The notes: generated from the sequence alone by a model not told the origin. A DNA stretch of 64,000 bases from Oscarella lobularis (GCF_947507565.1 NC_089177.1:1672648-1736647), one strand, 5' to 3'; positions 41,543 through 53,019 are shown, counted from the first letter of the stretch. Numbers and translations: made by a program.

Positions 41543-43214
41543 CTACCTCAGCGAGCGATCTTTCTTTCTTGATGGAGGCTTCCTTTTAAAACGCTGCACC
41601 GTCTTGTCAACATTACTTGATGTTGTGGCAGCCGCAGAGAAGTGCTCCACCCGTCGCCGTTTTGATGACTGCAACGTTGCATCTATTTGCTTTAGCTGAG
41701 TAAGCACTTTCTGTACGGTCGCTGACGTGTCGTCGCCGCCGTCGTCGTCGTCGTCATCGAGCCTTTCCGTTATAGACGAGCAAAGTACGCTAAGTGATTG
41801 TATTACACTTGCCGTCGTCGGTCATCACGGTGGTTATCCTAACTTCGGGACTTGTGTTTTCAACACACGATAGAAAATGAGTAATGAAGCGTTCTTCTTC
41901 CCGACTGCAGAAGCACCAAGACACCGTTTTTCCTAAACATTTAAATAGTAGTTATTTAGAGAAATCGCTATTGACAGTAAGCGCACCTTGCCCATAGTCA
42001 TCCACTACCATCATTGTAATCAATTTGTAGCCATACGCATTCGTTCCGTGTGTGCTGTCAATGCAAATCACGGTGGAAGCAAACAATTTGTACATGTCCT
42101 TTTGGTGGGCGGTCTGAAGAACGAGGATGAAATCTTCTTCTCGAAAGTTGCCCAATGCCGTCCCCAAAGGCTTGTACGAAAGAACCGAACTGTACTCTTC
42201 CTCCTTCAAATTGCTTACAAGAATATCGACGGCAGTAGCGTCATCCTTATCCAACCGGTGGCTGCCTCCAACGTTGAAAGACAACTCAATGTTCCGCAAA
42301 TCTTGCATCGTCAGGAAATGCCTTCGGGACACACTGTCACTGAAAGCGCTTCTACTTTCTCTTTCTGCGACTTCCGAACGAATATCTAAATGTCAATAGT
42401 ATGTTGCAGATAACTTGAGAGAAATTCATGATACCTTTCAGAATCTTATTTTTAGGAATTCCACTGTGCAATTTATCCGCAACTTCTTCGCGAACACTTT
42501 GCGGCAACGGAAGAAACTTTTCTTCAAACAGAGTAGGATTGTGGTTGGTATGAGCAGTGATGAAAATGACGTCTATTTTCCCATCAGCCAATTTTGTCAC
42601 AGTCATTCTGCTGACACAAGCAGTAGCCGGCAGTTTACGACTTTCAGCTCTACGTCGCTTCCGTTCATTGCCATCACTCGTTCGTCTAGCACCATCTCGG
42701 CAACACACATAGTACAGTACTTCAGAGTCGCTTTGCACTGTGGACAGAGAGAGCAATTTCGGACGACGAGAAGCACCAAAGAGGACCAATTAACGAACCT
42801 TTCGGTGTAGCTGCTCCTCGCTGCTGAACATAACGCACATGGCCTGTTCCCTCTAGCTCTTCTTTCCAATTCAAGAAATCCGCAAATGAAGAAAAACTTT
42901 TTGTAACTATACCTAAATTGATGTCTTCATTTGCACATTTAAAGTACTGTATCGTAATTATACTTACCGGGATCAATTGAGTGTTCGTTTTCCAGGTGTC
43001 GACAAAGTAAATCGGCTCGATAGAGCACTTCGTCACACCCCTCGAACGGACAAATGTGACGGCCTTTCCTCGCTGGTGAGTGGCCATGCGACTTTTTCAT
43101 GTGTCGCTGCAGAATGGCCTTCGTGGTGTACACTTTTCCGCATTCGACGCATTCGTGCACAGCTTCCTTGTCCGTTATTGACTCAGATGAATGAACAGAT
43201 GGTGCCTGCGACAT
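41543..43214 (-). pseudogene. Mutator-like (MULE) transposase gene with central deletion
   Basis: Spliced minus-strand gene. Exon 1 from Met at 43214 has C2H2-type fingers (HECVECGKVYTTKAILQRHM; ICPFEGCDEVLYRADLLCRH). The next exons encode SFSSFADFLNWKEELE, a DNA-binding-like region (YYVCCRDGARR...IDVIFITAHTNHNP) and the MULE catalytic core (VICIDSTHGTNAYGYKLITM, first Asp; ITTVMTDDG, second Asp region). After 41835 the frame stops. The rest of the core with the catalytic Glu and any SWIM finger are missing. The C-terminal tail resumes at about 41810-41543 (VLTQLKQIDATLQSSKRRRV, basic end) after an Asp-rich microsatellite. Such genes are either transposases or domesticated ZSWIM-like proteins. 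Catalytic function is not possible here. Confidence 0.75.
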
Positions 43215-43489
43215 CGCTACACGTGCTAGAAGACCGGAGTGCTCAGAAGACCGTGCAGAACAGTATTTTTCTTGCGCTACATCGAGCGCGCTAGTCTCGA
43301 GACTGCCACGCTGCCACAGGAGGCAAACCCTTTTTTGGTTATTGGACATTACTGTTACACAATACATGAGAGCCTTGTTCTAACCCGCTGTATTGTAACG
43401 GGCGGGTTCATCCTCTACTTAGAAAATTGTACACTTTGCCTATCTCGTAACCAAAAAAAGGACATCGGCGTCCTTCCGCCAATTAAACT

Positions 43490-44760
43490 CCTTTACCGTC
43501 ACGCTGCCACAGAGCCACAGTGCCACAGCGCCCCATGTATTGTTATCACGGCAGGCTCTAAAACTATGCACAGGAAGCGTGACATACTTTGGCGACAAAA
43601 ACAGGCAGCGACGATCCTGCTAAAACAATGACCGGAAGAGGCTGAACCCTATAAGGTCGTTGCTGCCTTCAGTTTCTCTCCGTTGCCTTTTCCGGTCGCC
43701 GTGTTAAAATTTAGTTGTCGCCTCTTTCCGACTGCCATGTTGCTACATTGCCACCGCGCCCCATGCCAAGCTATCACGGCTAGATGTAACAGGTACTACC
43801 GCTGGCGACCGAAAGAGGAAGCGACGACCCGACTTAATTTAATAAAACAACGACCGGAAAAGGCGGAACCCTATATAAGGTCCTTGCTGCCTTGGTCGCC
43901 ACTGCCTGTTCCGGCCCCGGGCTAAATTTTTGGTTTGTCGCAGCCTCTTTCGTTCTGGGGTTGACTGCCACGCTGCCACATTGCCGCAGCGCCCCATGCC
44001 TAGCTATCACGGCAGGGACAAGTATTATGACATTAGGCGCTGGCGGGCAGCGACGACCCGACGTTTGTGACCTTAGTCTGCCTGGGGACCGAAAGAGGCA
44101 GCGACGATCCTACTCTAATAAAACAACGACCGGAAAAGGCGGAACCCTATGTTTATGACCGCAGTTGCCTTTTCCGGTCTCCGTTGCCTTTTTCGGTCCC
44201 GGGCTAAAGTTTAGGTTTGTCGCTGCCTCTTTCGTTCTGGGTTGACTGCCACGCTGCCACATTGCCACAGCTCACGTGCCTTGCTATCACGGCTGGAACA
44301 AGTATTATGGCATTATGCGCTGGCGGGCAGCGACGACCCGACGTTGGGGACCTTAGTCCGAAAGAGGCAGCGGCGACCCTACTCTAACAAAACAATGACC
44401 GGAAAAGGCGGAACCCTATAGGGTCGTTGCTATCGTACAGTGTATGACCGCAGTTGCCTTTTCCGGTCTCCGTTGCCTTTTCCGGTCCCGGGCTAAAGTT
44501 TAGGTTTGTCGCTGCCTCTTTCGTTCTGGGTTGACTGCCACGCTGCCACATTGCCACAGCGCCCCATGCTTTGCTATCACGGTTGCAAAAAGTATTATGA
44601 CATTAGGCGCTGGCGGGCAGCAATGAACCTACGTTGGTGACCTTAGTCTGGCGACCGAAAGAGGCAGTGAAGACCCTACTTTAATAAAACAACGATCGGA
44701 AGAGGCGGAACCCAAAGGGTCGTTGCCTTTCAGTTGCATGCCTTTTCCGGTCGCCGTTCT
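43490..44760 (+). repeat. Tandem array of five 230-290 bp units
   Basis: Each unit contains a GCCACGCTGCCACATTGCCAC block, GCCCCATGC..TGCTATCACGGC, AAGTATTATGACATTAGGCGC, a GACCGAAAGAGGCAG block and AATAAAACAACGACCGGAAAAGG. Divergence between units is moderate. Short ORFs across the array are not conserved, so it is treated as satellite-like. Confidence 0.8.
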
Positions 44761-45816
44761 AGGGTTGTCGCTGGCTCTTTCGTTCGCCGTTCTATGTAGT
44801 TGCGTCTTCCCGTCGCTTAGAAGCCCTGCACGCTCGACTTCGTCGAATGACTCCTATGCATCTTGGATCACTACAAATATATATCACTTTCTGCCTGTAT
44901 GTCAGTTTAATTAAGTTGGAAGATTGCCTCACTGCCACGCGACCACACACGATGGCTTTCTGTATTTGAAAACTGCGCAAGGTTTTCCTGTAAGTAACGG
45001 TGCCAGTGTCACTTTGGCAGTGAGGCAGCATACCTATACGCATCGAACAAAGTCCGATCGGGAGTCTTGTAACAGTATCACAATGTTGCTTTTGCAGTAC
45101 GGTTAGGGTTAGGGTTGGTAGTGATGGTAGTAACAAAAACTTTGCAGCAGTTCAAAGCAGCAGTGAAGGAGCTCTGCTTTAAGGAGCTCTGCTTTACGCA
45201 TGCAAGAGAAAGTTCTTGAAAAGCGGCAGCGCAGGTCGACTTGTTGGCTTGCATTACATCAGGCTTCTGCACCTTAAATTTTGCTGCTTTTTCTTCTGTA
45301 ACCGATAAGGTCAATCGATTTTTAACGCGAAATTGCTGTACTCCGATAAAAAAAGATCGCCATGTAACGTAAGAAACGCAAGGTGGAAAATATTGCATCT
45401 GCAGCCTTGAGAAAGTGGCTTCCACAAAGAAATTTTGGCAACAGCGGCAGTGAACGAACTTATATTTTACTGCTGTCTCTTTCTTACATTTGCGCTTACC
45501 TATATTGAGGAAAGCACGAACGGGATTCTTCTAACAGAATTGCCATATTGCTTTACAGTTTAGCATGCGTCGCTTCCTGCCGGGAATACACGTAGCAATG
45601 ATTTTGCAAAAGTTGAAACCAGCAGTAAAGGACCTCTGCTGTATTTACGGTGCAAAAGCCTGTATCGTGAAGTACAAGCCCAGAGACAATTTCCGCCTTT
45701 CAAGAAGTTTATTTTCTTCTTCTGCGAGAAAGAGAGTAAGGCACTTCGAGAATCAATTTTTACTGCTGCTACCAAACAAATACTCTTACACGATTGCTTG
45801 AGTCTTCTCTAGTTTG
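44761..45816. other. Repeat-derived spacer, no gene
   Basis: Contains two diverged copies of a unit with AAAACTTTGCAGCAGTTCAAAGC / GCAAAAGTTGAAACCAGCAG and GAGCTCTGCTTTA-like steps, and telomere-like GGTTAGGGTTAGGGTTGG at about 45102-45119. No protein family was recognised. Confidence 0.45.
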
Positions 45817-46037
45817 CCACGGTGTCACTTTGCAACATTGCCACGTTGCCACGCTGCCACGTTGCCACGCTGCCACGCTGCCACGTTGCCACGCTGCCAC
45901 GTTGCCACGCTGCCACGTTGCCACGCTGCCACGCTGCCACGTTGCCACGTAGCCACGTTGCCACGCTGCCACGTTGCCACGTTGCCACGCTGCCACGCCG
46001 CCACGTTGCCACGTTGCAACGTTGCAACGCTGCCACG
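45817..46037 (+). repeat. GCCACGTTGCCACGCT minisatellite
   Basis: About 24 tandem 9-bp units alternating CCACGTTG and CCACGCTG, the inverse complement of the motif at 36470-36640. All frames are open on both strands, which is an artefact of the repeat. Confidence 0.92.
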
Positions 46038-46159
46038 GTTGCCGATGCTGCAGTGTATTCATGACACGACACTATACTGCTACAGTACTGCAGCCAGTGT
46101 CACACTAGCACATATACACATACTACAGTGGTACTTTTACACGTATTAGCATCATTTGT

Positions 46160-46900
46160 AATTGAGCAGCACTAAGGACGTAGTGCTACAGCCAATGGAC
46201 TGCTACGTGGCCCACTTGCCACGTCAACATTGAAGCCACTCTATAAGGAGTTTAGTGCAACATGCAGCTAATGGACATGCCACAGTTGCCACGTTGACAC
46301 TGAAGCCACTCTAAGGACTTGGTGCAACTGCAGCAATAGGACACGAAACTGCTACGCCATATGCCACGCTGCCACTGTGCCCTTTTGCCTCTGAAGCCCC
46401 ATTGGCCACTAAAAGCCCATTGCCCATAAAGCCCCCGTTTTTCCACGTTTGCATTTAATTCCTCTAAATTCTTTAGTTCTTAATGCAGCAAATGGATTTG
46501 CCACAGATGCCACGTTGACACTAAGCCACTGTAAGATCTTGGTGCAACACGCAACACTAAAACTGCTACCGGTACGCCATATGCCGCATTGCCACCGTGC
46601 CGTTGAAGCCCTTTAGCCACGCTGCCACTGTGCCCTTTTGCCTCTGAAGCCCCATTGGCCACTAAAAGCCCATTGCCCATAAAGCCCCGTTTTCCACGTT
46701 TACATTTAATTCCTCTAAATTCTTTAGTTCTTAATGCAGCAAATGGATTTGCCACAGATGCCACGTTGACACTAAGCCACTGTAAGATCTTGGTGCAACA
46801 CGCAACACTAAAAACTGCTACCGGTACGCCATATGCCGCATTGCCACAGTGCCACTGAAGCCCTTTAGCCACAATTGCCACTGAAGCTCCTCTGCAACTG
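46160..46900 (+). repeat. Three tandem units of about 250 bp
   Basis: Units share GCCACGTTGACACT(GA)AGCCACT, AAG.TCTTGGTGCAAC, and CTTTTGCCTCTGAAGCCCCATTGGCC; the last two units (46480 and 46733 starts) are nearly identical. Confidence 0.8.
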
Positions 46901-47134
46901 TAGCCCCGAGTGCTCGTCGTGCTAAAAACGAAGAAACGTTGCTTTTGCACTGTGCGTCGATAATTGCAATGACGAATTGTTTATGCATGAATAATAACAA
47001 TTTTGCAGCGTAAAGCGATGCGTAGATTACCTTTTATACAGCGTAGTTGATGGCAATAAAATTGCGACGTACATCACGTGATATGTTTGCGCGCGCTACG
47101 GCTCGTTTCTGCGAATAGGCACGCTCAGAAAGGT

Positions 47135-47334
47135 NNNNNNNNNNNNNNNNNNNNNNNNNNNNNNNNNNNNNNNNNNNNNNNNNNNNNNNNNNNNNNNNNN
47201 NNNNNNNNNNNNNNNNNNNNNNNNNNNNNNNNNNNNNNNNNNNNNNNNNNNNNNNNNNNNNNNNNNNNNNNNNNNNNNNNNNNNNNNNNNNNNNNNNNNN
47301 NNNNNNNNNNNNNNNNNNNNNNNNNNNNNNNNNN
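47135..47334. other. Assembly gap (200 N)
   Basis: Exactly 200 unresolved bases in a repeat-rich area, probably a scaffolding gap of arbitrary length. Order and orientation across it rest on the assembler. Confidence 0.98.
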
Positions 47335-47658
47335 AAGAGACAAATCGCGGCGTCCAAACCCCAAGGAATTAGTTTCTTTCTTTAGTTATACAGCTTTCCT
47401 TTTGTATGGACCGTTTCATTAATTGTATATTTCGTCGGATTGGAAGAGAACTACACGACGAAGGAACCGGCGCTTGGAAATCAATACAAACTTACCTCAA
47501 CGAGTGAAAAGGGGGCCCCACTGCCTCCAGCAACACTCTAAAAAAAACGTAAAACTCTCAGCAACGGTGGACGAGATGCGTGCTTTTTCTCCGCAGAAAA
47601 TCGTTCTACGCGTGCTTTCTCGTCGAATCACGAGCTTGAGGCGACGCGTCATCGCCCA

Positions 47659-47889
47659 ATGAACGCAAATTTGTTCTCAGACGAGTCTTTCTCGGGCGAA
47701 TACGCCTTCACTTGCGTCGAATCGATGCACGATTGGCTCGGAGAGATTGAAACGGCAATAGACGATATTAGGAAGAAGGGGCTAAGGCCGCGCATGCGCG
47801 CTGTGCGGGTAGAGTCGCGATTCCGTGGGAGGTGCATTCGGCGTTGTCTCCCGCGCCAGTGGTACCATTTCCACTCTTCGCCCTTACGG
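47659..47889 (+). CDS. Possible first exon of an unknown gene
   Basis: An open stretch from ATG (MNANLFSDESFSGEYAF, then SMHDWLGEIETAIDDIRKKG) runs into a good donor ACG|GTAAGC at about 47889. The first half looks like real coding sequence (mixed charged/hydrophobic helix); the second half is Arg-rich. No downstream exon was found before the SAP gene. Family unknown. Confidence 0.35.
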
Positions 47890-48182
47890 TAAGCTTCTCG
47901 TAGACTTTGTGCGCACTTCCTGCTTTGGTTGTGTTCGCTGTTTAGGGATTTCTCTTCGCCAGGAGTCAGCCGAATCCAATATCCGGACCACGCCCCTATA
48001 GGGTAAAATCGCCCTTTTCTCGCCGGAACAGAAGTGGACGAACTAATGAATCGAACCCTCGCGGACGGAAACGTATTCTATACCGTAGCAAACGTAGTTT
48101 TTGATCAGAATGGCGAGGGTACTCGAGAGGAGGAGCGATTTTAATAAGATTGATATTTACTTGCCTTCGTTCACCTTTCGGC

Positions 48183-49262
48183 ATGGTTTCTGGCATGGCT
48201 TCTGGCGATCCTTCTCCTGATCCCAATAGCTGGACTGTTCCCCAGTTGAAATCGTGGCTGAGGGACAACTTCAAAACCGTTGTTCGCAGTGGAACAAGGT
48301 TAGAGTTACTGGAACGGGTGCTAAGCTTGTCGGCCACAAAGGAGGTTGAGAAACAACTCAATGCTGAGGAGAAACGTGTTTCCACTCTTCCTTCTGTCGA
48401 CTTCGGGATCCTGCCCCCAAAGAGGAACCCTGGGTGGGTGCCCTGCAGTGATGAATGTCCGCATTTGGCGGTGGATATCGTTCAATCATACCTTATTCCT
48501 TTTGGAGGATACACGAAAAATTGGAAAAGTGGTTGCCAGCTATCCGAAGACGGCCACGTTTTTGATATTCAATACCACCGTGGTCTAGATGATGGAGTGA
48601 AATTTTGCAAGGGTAGCTGCAAGCCAACGATGTTATCAGTGCCAAAGTTCTATGAGACATTTGCTGTTTTTAAAGTTGGAGAGTCAAACGTAATTGAGTC
48701 TGTTGAATCGGTGGGAAGCCTCTGCAAGGCTGGTCAATCGCAGTCTTGCAAGCACAGCCGCGCTTCTCATTATGTATTCTTACTTGAGTGAGCCCAGCTG
48801 TACGTCAAAGGCTTGCTCGTGGATAACGCCTGGCAATCGACCGAGCGAGTTTAGCCTCGGTACTGGTCTCGACTTTGGAAAAGTTCAAAAGAGGGAAGAG
48901 TGGACGGGTATGGTTCTTGACGTGGAGGACTTGCAAAATCCTTAGTTGACGGCCAGCTAAATACAGCGTGGACTGCCTTCAAAGAAATTGAAATGCAGAA
49001 GCTCAGACTGCTCCACCAGTCAGAAGCTTCAGCTGTGCTTCCGGTTTGCATCGATCCAATGGAGAAAATCAGCCGGCTGAATGCTGATAAAAGATTGGAC
49101 ATCATCACTGCTGATGATATTATTTCTTGTCTGACCATTACGGAATGCGAGAGAGACACCATTGAGAAAGCAACTCGTCAGCAAGCTCTGTCCGCAACCT
49201 GGAAACAACAGCGACTCTTCCGTATAACGTCCAGGAGGTGGCTGAAGTGTCGTTTTATTCAA
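48183..49262 (+). pseudogene. SAP-SWIM-YqaJ protein gene, frameshifted and 3'-truncated
   Basis: N-terminal SAP motif (WTVPQLKSWLRDNFKTVVRS, about 48225-48285) for nucleic acid binding, a middle region (LPSVDFGILPP, YLIPFGGYTKNWKSGCQL), a SWIM-like zinc motif (SLCKAGQSQSCKH at about 48715-48760), then after a frameshift near 48775 SCTSKACSWITPGNRPSEF and LDFGKVQKREEW. A further exon gives ITADDIISCLTITECERDTI and the start of a YqaJ nuclease (TRQQALSATWKQQRLFRITS). The YqaJ catalytic part is missing. Such SAP/SWIM/YqaJ proteins are numerous in invertebrates and are thought to derive from viruses or transposons. This copy is dead or split by undetected splicing. Confidence 0.65.
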
Positions 49263-49349
49263 ATGTAGTGTTGTGACCGTAGTGCGTGTTTTATATAAAA
49301 AATCATTATTAGCGGAGCTCTTCTATTTTTATCGATATTTGGTTGTTAT

Positions 49350-49445
49350 TATAGGAGCTGTTCAGGTGATTTCCTGGAATGATCATCACCAGAAGCTGAC
49401 TACGAGTGATCAGCAGGGACTTATCATTGTGTGGATGCTGTACAA
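49350..49445 (+). pseudogene. WDR35/IFT121-like WD40 exon fragment
   Basis: After an acceptor-like TTATAG|GA the frame reads [20 protein letters not shown] and [10 protein letters not shown], closely matching the first WD repeats of WDR35 (IFT121). It then loses similarity. Only one exon-sized piece is present, so it is a stray fragment rather than a gene. Confidence 0.6.
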
Positions 49446-49452
49446 AGAAACG

Positions 49453-49700
49453 TCTTACACGATTTTTAAAAATGACTTGGACGATTGTGTTTGGCAGTGA
49501 TATTATCGCAATTGGAGAGAGTTGCGACGTCATGCCAAAAATCTTACCTAAATTTGACGAAATTGGTTGAATACCGGTAAAACTCCGTCGAGATTGATGT
49601 TAAATTGTATACGCAAATTTTTACATGTAGATTGAAGCATCCAGGACCGATCACGTTGAACAAAATCTTCGGAGATTGCTCTAGGTACTATAGTGGCCAC
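49453..49700 (+). repeat. 248-bp direct repeat, copy 1
   Basis: About 90 percent identical to 57819-58066 by eye, starting GTCTTA.ACGATTTTTAAAA and ending GTACTATAGTGGCCAC. This copy abuts the broken end of the DIRS reverse transcriptase; the other abuts the LTR at 58067. Confidence 0.9.
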
Positions 49701-50831
49701 AATCTAAAAGTAAATCCGTACTCGACGTCTCCGCGAGACCGAAGCCAAGCCGCCACCAGACGGAGCAATTTCGTGAACACTCGCGGAGCGGAGCTGAGCC
49801 CGAAGTGCATACAGCGAAAGCGATACAGCTGGCCTTGAGAGGTGAATGCCAGGAATTTCCGGTGGTGCGGTGCCACTGCCACTGTAAAGTGTGCGACCTT
49901 CAGGTCGATCGGCCAAGCAGTCGCCTTTCTGAAGAAGGTCCCGTACCAGATGGATTCCCTCCATCTTGAAGTGTTCGTACTGGATGAATCTGTTGAGAGG
50001 GCGGAGATTCGAATACTACTGGACGCCACTGCCCCCCTTTCTTCGGGACCAGAAACAGGGCGCTCACAAAGCAGACCGCCTGCGCAGTGATCTGTTCGAT
50101 TGCGCCTTTCTGGAGCATCGACTGCAATTCCGCTTGCACCAGAGGTCGCTGTTCCGCGGACCACGCTTGCTCCTGCGGCAATTCTGCTGGTGCGGCGGAG
50201 ACAGAAAGTCGAGAGATAGCCCCTCGACTGCCTCCAGAATCCAGCGATCTGTCGTGATCGACAGCCACGTATTGAGATAAAGAGAAAGACGTGCCGCAAA
50301 CGGCGGCTTGACGGGGATTACAGACGAACAACAACAACTGACGACATGCTGACGGTATCTATTAATTCTACTGGACCCGGAGACCGGGCTAGTCCTTCTG
50401 AGGAGCTGTTCCCCTCCTCGTTGCGAAGTCGGATTGGGGGCTCCGAAACTGGTTCGCCGCCGGGGGTAATGGCCCCGGCCGCTCTGCTGCGGAAAACGAA
50501 ACCACCGTGATCCGGGGAACGGCCTCTCCTGAGTCGGGGCACCACGAAAAAACGGCCGTTTACCAGTCCCGTTCCCGGAGCGGGAGCCGCCGCGAGAGGT
50601 TGATCCCCACGATCTCACCGTCTTCACCGCGTCCGCCAGAGCGAAGTCGGCTTTGACCAGCTTCTTCAACTTATCTTTAAAGGAGTCGCCAAAAAGACGT
50701 GGCGGATCTTCTTCCGGTGTTGACCCTTCTGCGTAGTGAGCAAATTTGGGTTCATTTGATCGCAAAATCTGTTCTCGCCGCATTTCTGAAAGAGAATTAC
50801 TAGCGTTGCCAACCAGCACTAGCGAACGCTG
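49701..50831 (-). pseudogene. DIRS-type element: gag C-terminus and reverse transcriptase start
   Basis: The minus strand reads LVLVGNASNSLSEMRREQIL and an Arg/Gly/Ser-rich tail typical of DIRS gag (50480-50828). RT fingers follow (AARLSLYLNTWLSITTDRWI, AICFVSALFLVPKKGGQWRP-like, MEGIHLVRDLL), then HHRKFLAFTSQGQLYRFRCM and FGLSSAPRVFTKLLR. Frameshifts near 49930 and 50200 break it. The YLDD site, RNase H, methyltransferase and recombinase are gone at 49701. The Ngaro insertion at 50833 cuts the gag; its upstream part continues at 56786. Confidence 0.75.
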
Positions 50832-50832
50832 A

Positions 50833-51613
50833 GTGAAGTCTAACCCCCCACCCAGTTAGACGCGGTTGATATCCTGGCTATCGGGGGGGACACTAGGTAA
50901 GGCGCGCGCTGGCAGCGTAGGAGTCAGTCGTAGTAGCCTCGATACTCCAGACCCTCGCGCGTTAAGGGGGGTGTGGTTGGCAAGAAGGTCTGGACGCACT
51001 CTGTAGAAAGCCGTGGGCAGATCACGTGGTTTTTCGAACCGAGCGAGCCAATCACAGGTCTCGATACCCATTAGGACATACGTACACTGATTGGACGCGG
51101 ACCTAACTTCGTTTCGCTACGAGTAATTTAGCTACGGCGTACGCTACACCGGGTTCCTATGTAATCGAAGGTTCGCTGCTTTTCCGGCGTTACTTCTCCT
51201 TCAGATCTTCGCGTAAAGTCGTTGGCTATCAAAGAACCCGAAAGAACGTTAGCGATTGGGAAAAAGCTCGGGCAGACCTCTCGCGGGCCTTCATCCAACG
51301 CTCGCGCAACGATGTCCGTACACGCGCGAAGAGATTTCCTTCGTTTAGGGACTTCCGCGACTGTTTTATCGAGTAGGAGTGCCCATTAGAAGAAGGTACA
51401 TTTGTTAACGAAGTTAGATCCGCGTCCAATCAGTGTACGTATGTCCTAATGGGTATCGAGACCTATGATTGGCTCGCTCGGTTCGAAAAACCACGTGATC
51501 TGCACACGGCTTTCTACAGAGTGCGTCCAGACCCTCTTGCCAACCACACCCCCCTTAACGCGCGAGGGTCTGGAGTATCGAGGCTACAGTCGTAGCTACT
51601 CATCACTGCGAAA
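50833..51613 (+). repeat. A1 repeat (interrupted by MITE)
   Basis: 50833-50933 plus 51587-51613 match A2 (56443-56583): GTGAAGTCTAACCCCCCACC, GACACTAGGTAAGGCGCGCG, ACTCATCACTGCGAAATTC. After this the copies differ: A1 runs into the gag start at 51629. Confidence 0.9.
50934..51586. mobile_element. Mutator-type MITE, 653 bp, perfect 9-bp target duplication
   Basis: TIRs of about 179 bp (50934-51112 and 51408-51586) begin TAGCCTCGATACTCCAGACC. It is flanked by CAGTCGTAG at 50925-50933 and 51587-51595, present once in the empty site of A2. Long TIRs plus a 9-bp duplication are the Mutator signature. It has the same terminus as the element at 18430-18965. No transposase inside. Confidence 0.9.
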
Positions 51614-51628
51614 TTCTTTTTTTTCTCT

Positions 51629-53019
51629 ATGGAACAGCAAACGCGACCAACAGGAGCGGGAGTGCTGACGCGCAGCCAAACACGGACGTCGTCGTTGGCC
51701 CCGGCAGCCTCGGCGGTTACATCGACGCTGCTTTCGGCCGCGCCCGTGGCCGCTATTACGACCGCTCCGCTTACGACGAGCGTACTCGCTCCCACTCGAC
51801 AGTCGGCCACGGCGACACCGGCGACGGGAGCTTTGGGATCGCAATCGCAACCTCAACAGTCGGACATCCTACTCCAGACAGCCGATGGCCGCCGCGTTCC
51901 GTTACGCGCGTTCGTGCAGTCAGTGGTGGCGGAAAACGCGTCAACGCGCGCAGGTAGGCAGGGGTCGGTTAAGCGGTTGCGACGGCGTTGCCGATCGCAC
52001 TACGTATTGGGGTCCCAGTTGGGCGCGTTGGCGCTCGACCAGGGCGAGCCAGCGGTTGGCGCCCAATCATCCCATCTTGGCGGGAACGCTTTCGCGCGCG
52101 CGGGATAGGCGATAGGCGGAGCTAAGCTGGCATACTTCCTACAGGTGGCCTGGGAAGGGGCGGGCTAGGAAGTCTGCCCTCGGCGGGTCTGTTGTCGGCT
52201 TTGGACCGCACACAGGCGGCGGCGGCTGGCACTCGACCAGGGTTGAGGGGAGACCAGTCCCAGTTCCCGCTAAGGGGCGGGTTCACCTTCGGGTCTGGTC
52301 GACGCTCGCAGGGCGAGAGCGCGGTGCGTTTCGCGTCGGCGTCAGGATCGACACCGAGCAGCGCGGCGGTGGTGCAACCGCCGCCACCCGGAGTGCCGGG
52401 TGCGGGCGTTGGCCTGTCCACGGCGGGGCCTCAGCCATCGCTGGGCGCGGGTCACGACGCACACGGGGGCGGGACGGCGTCGACGCAATGGACGCTTCCG
52501 GCGTGGACCCCTCCTCCCGGATGGTGGGATATGGCTCCGGCGGCAAAAAAGGCTCGCCCGGCCCCTTTCTTTATGGGAGAGGCTATCCCACTGGTGCCAG
52601 GCAGGGCGGTCAATAAAATCTTGGCAGGAGAATATATTGATTTCTCGGAGTTGCTCCCGGACAATACGGAGCTGATGCGCAGGGACGGCGAGAGGGATAT
52701 GGCGGCGGGGTGGCAGTCAGTGCGCTCGCCGATACGACGTCTGACGTCCCTATTGTCCTGGGTTCAGGCATATGCCGCCTTTACCGCGGTGGTGCTCTCG
52801 CACCAGCCAGATCGCTCCACAGAGCTGATGGCATACCTGCGGGTGCTGGTGCGGGAGGCACAGCGGTGCGGCGGAACGGGCTGGAGAGCGTACGACCAGA
52901 AATTCCGCATGCAGGCCGGGGCGTACCCGTCGAGCGCCTGGACGTCACTCCAGACAGCAATATGCGGCGGAACGTTCTGGTCGTCTAAACACGCCGGGGC
53001 AAAGACACCGGTCGTGTGA
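51629..53019 (+). pseudogene. Ngaro gag, one or more frameshifts
   Basis: Starts MEQQTRPTGAGVLTRSQTR at 51629, 15 bp after the A1 repeat; the first frame ends at 52108. The main domain is in another frame from about 52192: Gly/Pro-rich, then WTPPPGWWDMAPAAKKARPA, NKILAGEYIDFSELLPDNTE, SWVQAYAAFTAVVLSHQPD and AYLRVLVREAQRCGGTGWRA. This is the conserved gag core seen in DIRS-like elements. It forms the particle that carries the RNA. A few indels interrupt it. Confidence 0.75.

Noticed and set aside
45102-45119. Telomere repeat GGTTAGGGTTAGGG
   Set aside because: Only about two and a half units, with another weak one at 25683; too short to claim a telomere or fusion point.
45769-46149. ORFs of 64-111 codons in the GCCACGTT array
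   Set aside because: Same artefact of a stop-free tandem repeat.
47034-47422. ORFs spanning the N run
   Set aside because: They consist mainly of unknown residues from the assembly gap.
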